From Pseudomonas alkylphenolica (GTDB taxonomy: Bacteria; Pseudomonadota; Gammaproteobacteria; Pseudomonadales; Pseudomonadaceae), in the NCBI RefSeq assembly GCF_004025535.1, contig NZ_QJRG01000034.1, positions 372,001 through 436,000 on the forward strand: a DNA stretch of 64,000 bases, in the 5' to 3' direction. Below are positions 58,234 through 64,000 of this stretch, piece after piece; position 1 is the first letter of the stretch; each line of letters opens with the position of its first letter. A program made the translations under genes and the position numbers. The notes under the pieces were generated by a model. It searched no databases. It was not told where the DNA came from and saw nothing but the letters and a program-made list of their open reading frames with translations.

Positions 58234-58833
58234 TCAAATTGGGGTAAAGCGTTCAGGCGGCTGATGCAGGCTGATCCGGGCATCGTAAAGCAAGTTGACC
58301 AGCTCGACGATCATGATCGCCGACAGCCCCCAGATCTTGTACTCGCCAAAGCGGTAGCTGGGCACATACCAGCTGCGCCCTTGATAGTCGATACGGTGGG
58401 TGTGATCACGCGGGTCCTGGCGAAAGAACTCCAGCGGAACGGTGAACACCGCGGCAATTTCTGCATCGTTGGCCTGGTACTCGACAAAATCGGGAATCAC
58501 CCCGACAAACGGCGTTACCTTGATCCCATGCAGCGAAATCAACGGGCTCAACGGACCGATAATCTCTACCAGCCCAGGGGGCAGACCGATCTCCTCCTCG
58601 GCCTCGCGCAAAGCTGTAAATACCAGGTCGGGGTCTCCCGGGTCACGGCGGCCGCCGGGGAACGCTACTTCGCCACCGTGGGTCGACAGCCCTTTGGCGC
58701 GCAGGGTCAGTACCAGTTCAGGCGCTTCGCTGCGGGTGATGGGCAATAACACTGCGGCCTCGGGAAAACGATGATCGGTCTCCAGGGTGCTCGGCGTATG
58801 ACTGCTTACGCGGCGAAGTAGCTCGTCCAGCAT
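58234..58833 (-). CDS. CoA pyrophosphatase-like NUDIX hydrolase
   Basis: NUDIX hydrolase of 199 residues of the CoA/acyl-CoA diphosphatase (NudL-like) group. [25 protein letters not shown] is the CoA-specific segment before the Nudix box ([11 protein letters not shown]). [23 protein letters not shown] follows. The ATG at 58833 has a GAGAGAG site; upstream codons are less likely. It starts the minus-strand run that continues into the carbonic-anhydrase-like, DUF1289 and VUT genes. It is divergent from the second NUDIX gene. Confidence 0.9.
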   Translation of the reverse strand: MLDELLRRVSSHTPSTLETDHRFPEAAVLLPITRSEAPELVLTLRAKGLSTHGGEVAFPGGRRDPGDPDLVFTALREAEEEIGLPPGLVEIIGPLSPLISLHGIKVTPFVGVIPDFVEYQANDAEIAAVFTVPLEFFRQDPRDHTHRIDYQGRSWYVPSYRFGEYKIWGLSAIMIVELVNLLYDARISLHQPPERFTPI

Positions 58834-58966
58834 TGCTCTCTCTCGATTCCAAAGCCTGATCAGCATGATGCACCAAAGCCGCGGGCCGCCCAAGCCCCGA
58901 TACGAACCGGCTTGCAGGTGCAGTGAAAGTCGCGCCAAGATAAGCGCTACTTACAGGAATAAAAGC

Positions 58967-59521
58967 ATGAAATTCTGCAGCGCGTGCGGTAAACCGGTAA
59001 ATCAGCGTATTCCCGAAGGCGACACACGCCTGCGCTACGTCTGCGACCACTGCCAGACCATCCATTACCAGAACCCCAATATCGTCGCCGGCGTCCTCCC
59101 AACCTGGGGCGGCCAGGTGTTGCTGTGCCGCCGCGCCATCGAGCCACGCCGGGGTTACTGGACCTTACCTGCCGGTTTCATGGAGAACGGTGAAACCCTG
59201 GAGCAGGCCGCCCGCCGCGAAACGGTCGAGGAAGCCTGTGCCCGTGTCAGCGAGATGACCCTCTACCAGCTGTTCGACCTGCCGCACATCAGCCAGGTGC
59301 ATGTGTTCTTTCGCGCAGAGCTGGCTGATCTGGACTTTGCCGTCGGCGTCGAAAGCCTGGAAGTGCGACTTTTCGACGAAAGTGAGATCCCGTGGGACGA
59401 GCTGGCTTTCCGCACCATCACCCGTACCCTAGAATGCTATTATCGTGACCGCATCGAGCAACACTACCCGATTGGCAATGAATGCCTGTCGCCGATGCTC
59501 GTCTCGTCTTCCAACAATTAA
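58967..59521 (+). CDS. NUDIX hydrolase with N-terminal zinc ribbon
   Basis: NUDIX hydrolase of 184 residues. The N-terminal zinc ribbon uses C4, C7, C26 and C29 (FCSACGK, VCDHCQT). The Nudix box is GFMENGETLEQAARRETVEEA near 75-97. This layout resembles NADH pyrophosphatase-type (NudC) proteins without the N-terminal domain; substrate unknown. Possible role is cleanup of NAD(P)H or nucleotide sugars. It lies 18 bases before the L,D-transpeptidase gene. Confidence 0.88.
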   Translation: MKFCSACGKPVNQRIPEGDTRLRYVCDHCQTIHYQNPNIVAGVLPTWGGQVLLCRRAIEPRRGYWTLPAGFMENGETLEQAARRETVEEACARVSEMTLYQLFDLPHISQVHVFFRAELADLDFAVGVESLEVRLFDESEIPWDELAFRTITRTLECYYRDRIEQHYPIGNECLSPMLVSSSNN

Positions 59522-59539
59522 TTTCCGGGATACTGCTTC

Positions 59540-60097
59540 ATGCGCTGGTTGCTTGCCCTTTTCTGCCTCAGTATGGCTTCGGTGTCCCAGGCAGCGTTTA
59601 CCGAAACAATCGTCACCCGGCCGGTCGACAAGATCGCCCCCTCGCCTCTCCAGCTAAAACCCCAACCGGCAGTGCCCATCGACAAAATCCTGGTGGTCAA
59701 GTCTGAACGTCGCCTGCAGCTGATCAGTGGCGGCGCACCGCTGAAAACTTACCGCATTTCCCTGGGCAAGCAGCCCAAGGGCGCAAAAATGCGCGAAGGT
59801 GACAAGCGCACCCCGGAAGGTTTCTACTGGATCGACTGGCGCAAGGAGAGCGACCGCTACAACCTGGCCATGCACGTCTCCTACCCGAACATCAGCGACT
59901 CGGCACGAGCCCGGCGCGAAGGCGTGCCACCTGGCGGCATGATCATGATCCACGGCACGCCACTGGACGAAGAATACCCTGAAGAGTTCTTCCACACCCT
60001 GGACTGGACCGAAGGCTGCATCGCCATGACCAACCGCGACATGCGCGAGGTCTGGGACATGGTACCCGACGGCACGATGATCGAAATTCGTCCCTGA
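59540..60097 (+). CDS. L,D-transpeptidase family protein (YkuD domain)
   Basis: Periplasmic YkuD-domain protein of 185 residues. The signal peptide is about 1-18 (WLLALFCLSMASVSQA). The catalytic pair is H138 (MIMIHGTP) and C160 (DWTEGCIAM). Proteins of this type crosslink peptidoglycan or attach lipoprotein. It is downstream of the NUDIX gene on the same strand and ends before a strong terminator. Confidence 0.9.
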   Translation: MRWLLALFCLSMASVSQAAFTETIVTRPVDKIAPSPLQLKPQPAVPIDKILVVKSERRLQLISGGAPLKTYRISLGKQPKGAKMREGDKRTPEGFYWIDWRKESDRYNLAMHVSYPNISDSARARREGVPPGGMIMIHGTPLDEEYPEEFFHTLDWTEGCIAMTNRDMREVWDMVPDGTMIEIRP

Positions 60098-60115
60098 GGG
60101 CTTTCCCCCAGACAC

Positions 60116-60155
60116 AAAAAAGCCGCGACCAGTGCAAACCGGTCGCGGCTTTTTT
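60116..60155. terminator. bidirectional terminator between L,D-transpeptidase and purL-yqfO
   Basis: The stem GCCGCGACC/GGTCGCGGC closes a 10-base loop and is flanked by A6 and T6. It lies 18 bases after the L,D-transpeptidase stop and 7 bases beyond the yqfO-like gene's 3' end, so it can serve both convergent transcripts. Confidence 0.92.
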
Positions 60156-60162
60156 ACAGGCT

Positions 60163-60474
60163 TTAGAAGTCGGCGAGTTGCCAGACCTCATACGCCGGTG
60201 TTTCGTAAGGGTGATTCTGCTTGAGCGCAGCGACCACCGGGTGGATCAGCGCATCGGCCACGACCAGCTCCACCCGCCATTCCTCGACCTGCTCGACCAC
60301 GCCGCGCTGCCCAATGAACGGCTGGCTGCCGTCCAGTGGGCGGAACTGGCCCTGGCCCAACACCTGCCAGGCGCAGCAGTCGTAGTCACCGATGCGTCCG
60401 CCGCCAGCGGCGAACACAGCGGTTTTGACCACGTCCACATGGCTGGGCGGGACGAAGAACGCGAGTTTGTACAC
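60163..60474 (-). CDS. short YqfO/NIF3-like protein, 103 residues
   Basis: Small protein matching the inserted/C-terminal YqfO (NIF3-like, Ngg1p-interacting) domain: LAFFVPPSHVDVVKTAVFAAGGGRIGDYDCCAWQV and PYETPAYEVWQL are family marks. It lacks the metal-binding NIF3 core domains and stands alone. The function is unknown; some such domains bind small molecules (PII-like fold). The start is GTG at 60474, two bases after the purL stop with AAGG in the overlap region, so it is probably translated by coupling to purL. Confidence 0.83.
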   Translation of the reverse strand: MYKLAFFVPPSHVDVVKTAVFAAGGGRIGDYDCCAWQVLGQGQFRPLDGSQPFIGQRGVVEQVEEWRVELVVADALIHPVVAALKQNHPYETPAYEVWQLADF

Positions 60475-60476
60475 CC

Positions 60477-63400
60477 TTAGTTCACCCAGACCCGCGCGTT
60501 GCGGAACATGCGCATCCACGCACCGTCTTCGTTCCAGTCATCCGGACGCCAGGAGTTCTGCACGGCACGGAAAACACGCTCAGGGTGCGGCATCATGATG
60601 GTGACGCGACCGTCGCGGCTGGTCAGGCCGGTAATCCCGCGCGGCGAGCCGTTCGGGTTGGCCGGGTAGGTCTCAGTGACCTTGCCGTGGTTGTCGACAA
60701 AGCGCAGGGCTACGCAACCGGACAGGTCGGCTTCGAGCAAGGCTTCTTCGCTGGCGAACTCGGCATGGCCCTCACCGTGCGCGATGGCGATCGGCATGCG
60801 CGAACCGGCCATGCCCTGCAGGAAGATCGAGTTCGACTCCTGGACCTGAACCATGGCCACACGGGCTTCGAACTGCTCGGAACGGTTACGCACGAAGTGC
60901 GGCCACAGCTCGGTGCCCGGAATCAGCTCGTGCAGGTTGGACATCATCTGGCAACCGTTGCACACGCCGAGGGTGAAGCTGTCGGTACGCTCGAAGTACT
61001 GCTGGAACGCCTCGCGGGCACGGCTGTTGAACAGTGCCGACTTGGCCCAGCCCTCACCGGCACCCAGTACGTCGCCGTACGAGAAGCCGCCGCAGGCTAC
61101 CAGTCCTTTGAATTCGTTCAGGTCGATGCGACCGGCGAGGATATCGCTCATGTGCACGTCGATGGCGTTGAAGCCGGCACGGTCGAAAGCTGCCGCCATC
61201 TCGACCTGGCCGTTGACACCCTGCTCGCGCAGGACGGCTACCTGAGGACGAATGCCTTTCTTGATGTAGGGCGCGGCGATGTCCTGATTGACGTCGAAGC
61301 CGAGTTTGACGCTCAAACCCGGATTGTCCTCTTCGAGCAGAGCGTTGAACTCCTGATCGGCGCAGTCGGCGTTGTCACGCAGGCGCTGGATCTGGTAGCT
61401 GGTTTCAGCCCATTGACGCTGCAGCTGGCCGCGCTCTCCCTGGAACAGGTCTTCGCCCATGTGCTGGATCAGCACTTCGTTGCTGTTGACCGGCTTGCCG
61501 ATCACGGCAACGCAGTCTTCGCCCAGGCCGGCAGCGCTGAACTGCGCCAGCACGTCCGGGGTTGCGTCCTGACGCACCTGGATGACCGCACCCAGCTCTT
61601 CGTTGAAGAGGATGGCGGCGATCTTTTCACGCTTGCTGGTCAGGGTGTCCAGCTCCAGGCTCAAGCCGCAATGACCGGCAAAAGCCATTTCCAGCACGGT
61701 GGTCATCAGGCCACCGTCGGAACGGTCGTGGTAAGCCAGCAGGTGACCATCTTTGTTCAGCCCCTGGATTACGGCGAAGAAGGCCTTGAGGTCTTCGGCG
61801 TCGTCGACGTCCGGCGCCTGGCTGCCGAGCTTGCCGTGGGTCTGGGCGAGGATCGAGGCACCCATGCGGTTCTTGCCGCGGCCGAGGTCGATCAGGATCA
61901 GGTCAGTCTCGCCCCGGTCCATGCGCAGTTCAGGCGTGAGGGTCTTGCGAATGTCGGTGACCGGTGCAAAACCGGTGACGATCAGCGACAGCGGCGAGGT
62001 GACGGACTTCTCCGCGCCTTCTTCGCTCCACTTGGTCTTCATCGACATCGAGTCCTTGCCCACCGGAATGGTCAGGCCCAGCTCAGGGCACAGCTCCATG
62101 CCGACGGCCCTGACGGTGTCGTACAGACGCGCGTCTTCACCCGGGTGACCGGCAGCGGACATCCAGTTGGCCGACAGTTTGATGTCGGACAGCTTCTCGA
62201 TACGCGAAGCGGCCATGTTAGTCAGGGTTTCGCCGATTGCCATACGTCCGGATGCCGGGGCATCCAGCAGCGCCAGCGGGGTGCGCTCGCCCATCGCCAT
62301 GGCTTCGCCGGTGTACACGTCAAAGCTGGTGGCGGTGACGGCAACGTCGGCCACAGGTACCTGCCACGGGCCAACCATCTGGTCGCGGGCAACCAGGCCG
62401 GTAATGGTGCGGTCGCCAATGGTGATCAGGAAGCTCTTGCTGGCCACGGCCGGGTGACGCAGAACGCGCTCGACCGAATCCTTGAGTTCCAGTGCGCTCG
62501 GGTCGAAGTCATCGCCCAGCTCGGCTTCACGGGTGACCGAACGGTGCATGCGCGGCGGCTTGCCCAGCAGCACTTCCAGCGGCATGTCCACCGGGCTGTT
62601 GTTGAAGTGGCTGTCGGTAACAGTCAGGTGTGGCTCTGCAGTGGCTTCGCCGACCACGGCGAACGGGCAGCGCTCGCGCTCGCAGATGGCCTGGAACCGC
62701 TCGAAATCGGCGGCATCGACTGCCAGCACGTAACGCTCCTGGGACTCGTTGCTCCAGATTTCGTGCGGGGCCATGCCCGGCTCGTCGTTGGGCACGTTAC
62801 GCAGCTCGAAGCGGCCACCACGACCACCGTCGTTGACCAGTTCCGGGAAGGCGTTGGAAATACCGCCGGCGCCGACGTCATGGATGAAGGCGATCGGGTT
62901 CTTGTCGCCCAGCTGCCAGCAACGGTCGATGACCTCCTGGCAGCGGCGTTCCATTTCCGGGTTCTCGCGTTGTACCGAGGCGAAGTCCAGGTCGGCAGAG
63001 CTGGCGCCGGTAGCAACCGACGATGCCGCACCGCCACCCAGGCCGATGAGCATCGCCGGGCCACCGAGGACGATCAGCTTGGCACCGACGGTAATCTCGC
63101 CTTTTTGCACGTGATCTTCACGGATGTTGCCCATACCACCGGCCAACATGATCGGCTTGTGATAACCGCGCACTTCTTCACCGTGCGGGGTAGTGATCGA
63201 CTGCTCGAAGGTACGGAAGTAACCGGTCAGGGCCGGACGACCGAATTCGTTGTTGAAGGCGGCGCCACCCAGCGGGCCGTCGACCATGATGTCGAGGGCA
63301 TTGACGATGCGCTCTGGCTTGCCATACGCCTTCTCCCATGGCTGTTCGAAGCCGGGGATGCGCAGGTTGGATACGGTGAAACCGGTGAGGCCAGCCTTGG

Positions 63401-64000
63401 GCTTGGCGCCACGACCGGTCGCGCCTTCGTCGCGGATTTCGCCACCGGAACCGGTGGAGGCACCGGAGAACGGCGAAATGGCGGTCGGGTGGTTGTGGGT
63501 CTCGACCTTCATCAGGATGTGCACCGGCTCCTGCACCGCACCGTACTGGCGGGTCTCAGGGTTCGGGAAGAAGCGCCCGGCGGTGCTACCGACGATCACC
63601 GAGGCATTGTCCTTGTAAGCGGACAACACGCCTTCGCTGTGCATCTGGTAGGTGTTCTTGATCATGCCGAACAGGCTTTTTTCCTGGCTTTCGCCGTCGA
63701 TATCCCAACTGGCGTTGAAGATCTTGTGACGGCAATGCTCGGAGTTGGCCTGGGCGAACATCATCAGTTCGATGTCGTTCGGGTTGCGCGCCAGGGTCTG
63801 GAAGGCGTCGACCAGGTAGTCGATCTCGTCTTCGGCCAGGGCCAGGCCAAGGTCGATGTTCGCCTGTGCCAGTGCGGCGCGACCGCCACCGAGGATGTCC
63901 ACCGAAGTCATCGGCTTGGGCTGCGCATGGCTGAACAAGCCAGCGGCGTCTTCCAGGCGGGCCAGGACGATCTGGGTCATGCGGTCGTGCAGAACCTGGG
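60477..64000 (-). CDS. purL: phosphoribosylformylglycinamidine synthase (partial, N-terminus outside window)
   Basis: Large-type FGAM synthase of purine biosynthesis, converting FGAR, glutamine and ATP into FGAM. About 1173 residues are visible; some 120-130 N-terminal residues lie beyond base 64000. The frame continues through the window end (QVLHDR before MTQIV). [19 protein letters not shown] holds the ATP-binding region, and [26 protein letters not shown] is the conserved glycine-rich loop. The C-terminal glutaminase domain has the Cys in [11 protein letters not shown] and the His/Glu in HPERVFR. The yqfO-like gene follows after two bases. Confidence 0.96.
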   Translation of the reverse strand, partial: QVLHDRMTQIVLARLEDAAGLFSHAQPKPMTSVDILGGGRAALAQANIDLGLALAEDEIDYLVDAFQTLARNPNDIELMMFAQANSEHCRHKIFNASWDIDGESQEKSLFGMIKNTYQMHSEGVLSAYKDNASVIVGSTAGRFFPNPETRQYGAVQEPVHILMKVETHNHPTAISPFSGASTGSGGEIRDEGATGRGAKPKAGLTGFTVSNLRIPGFEQPWEKAYGKPERIVNALDIMVDGPLGGAAFNNEFGRPALTGYFRTFEQSITTPHGEEVRGYHKPIMLAGGMGNIREDHVQKGEITVGAKLIVLGGPAMLIGLGGGAASSVATGASSADLDFASVQRENPEMERRCQEVIDRCWQLGDKNPIAFIHDVGAGGISNAFPELVNDGGRGGRFELRNVPNDEPGMAPHEIWSNESQERYVLAVDAADFERFQAICERERCPFAVVGEATAEPHLTVTDSHFNNSPVDMPLEVLLGKPPRMHRSVTREAELGDDFDPSALELKDSVERVLRHPAVASKSFLITIGDRTITGLVARDQMVGPWQVPVADVAVTATSFDVYTGEAMAMGERTPLALLDAPASGRMAIGETLTNMAASRIEKLSDIKLSANWMSAAGHPGEDARLYDTVRAVGMELCPELGLTIPVGKDSMSMKTKWSEEGAEKSVTSPLSLIVTGFAPVTDIRKTLTPELRMDRGETDLILIDLGRGKNRMGASILAQTHGKLGSQAPDVDDAEDLKAFFAVIQGLNKDGHLLAYHDRSDGGLMTTVLEMAFAGHCGLSLELDTLTSKREKIAAILFNEELGAVIQVRQDATPDVLAQFSAAGLGEDCVAVIGKPVNSNEVLIQHMGEDLFQGERGQLQRQWAETSYQIQRLRDNADCADQEFNALLEEDNPGLSVKLGFDVNQDIAAPYIKKGIRPQVAVLREQGVNGQVEMAAAFDRAGFNAIDVHMSDILAGRIDLNEFKGLVACGGFSYGDVLGAGEGWAKSALFNSRAREAFQQYFERTDSFTLGVCNGCQMMSNLHELIPGTELWPHFVRNRSEQFEARVAMVQVQESNSIFLQGMAGSRMPIAIAHGEGHAEFASEEALLEADLSGCVALRFVDNHGKVTETYPANPNGSPRGITGLTSRDGRVTIMMPHPERVFRAVQNSWRPDDWNEDGAWMRMFRNARVWVN

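Overview
The window looks like a chromosomal segment of a fluorescent Pseudomonas, most likely of the P. putida group. The evidence is high GC, Pseudomonas gene families throughout, a Pseudomonas-type REP doublet at 22797-22889, and a gene order that follows the known Pseudomonas run wsp / polyamine-spermidine dehydrogenase / recJ / hom-thrC / rplS-trmD-rimM-rpsP-ffh / purT / purL. I see no phage, insertion sequence, CRISPR array, rRNA or tRNA. No stretch longer than about 300 bases lacks a gene.

Layout. 1-7274 (minus): the Wsp surface-sensing chemosensory operon wspA-wspF. wspF is cut by the window start and wspR would be expected just outside. 7405-8130: a YebE/TerB-like protein. 8337-10583: a TetR-type repressor with a 14-TM MFS exporter, preceded by a long AT-only palindrome. 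10610-16857: an AraC-type regulator, an APH-fold kinase, an SDR, an APC permease and a class III PLP enzyme of the phospho-lyase type. A PrpE-like acyl-CoA synthetase converges on this block (16927-18852). I read it as a candidate amino-alcohol (1-aminopropan-2-ol, ethanolamine or hydroxylysine) degradation module. 19065-29052: a LysR regulator, two aminoaldehyde dehydrogenases flanking a polyamine ABC transporter, and a Tat-exported spermidine dehydrogenase. Together these form a polyamine uptake and oxidation module.

29114-35345 holds an old-yellow-enzyme reductase, recJ, yaeQ, a CaiB-type CoA transferase, a periplasmic TIGR02285 protein and a small unknown protein. 35499-41082 is a Roc/Sad-like three-component system: a LuxR-type regulator, a RocR-like EAL response regulator and a hybrid sensor kinase with two periplasmic solute-binding domains. 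Wsp and Roc are both c-di-GMP systems, so the window carries one module that drives synthesis and one that can degrade the messenger.

41171-45847 (minus) is xerD-dsbC-hom-thrC. 45923-47740 is a CPA1 antiporter, followed by a hotdog thioesterase. 48228-51783 (minus) is the translation cluster ffh, rpsP-rimM-trmD-rplS. It is followed by ypjD-corC-like membrane genes, an MHS-type MFS transporter, purT, a VUT-family protein, a DUF1289 protein, a gamma-carbonic-anhydrase-like protein and two NUDIX genes. The window ends with an L,D-transpeptidase, a short YqfO/NIF3-like protein and the 3' nine-tenths of purL, whose N-terminus lies beyond base 64000.

Assignments rest on my reading of motifs and on family knowledge. 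No database search was run. Start codons were chosen from overlaps, ribosome-binding sites and expected N-termini.
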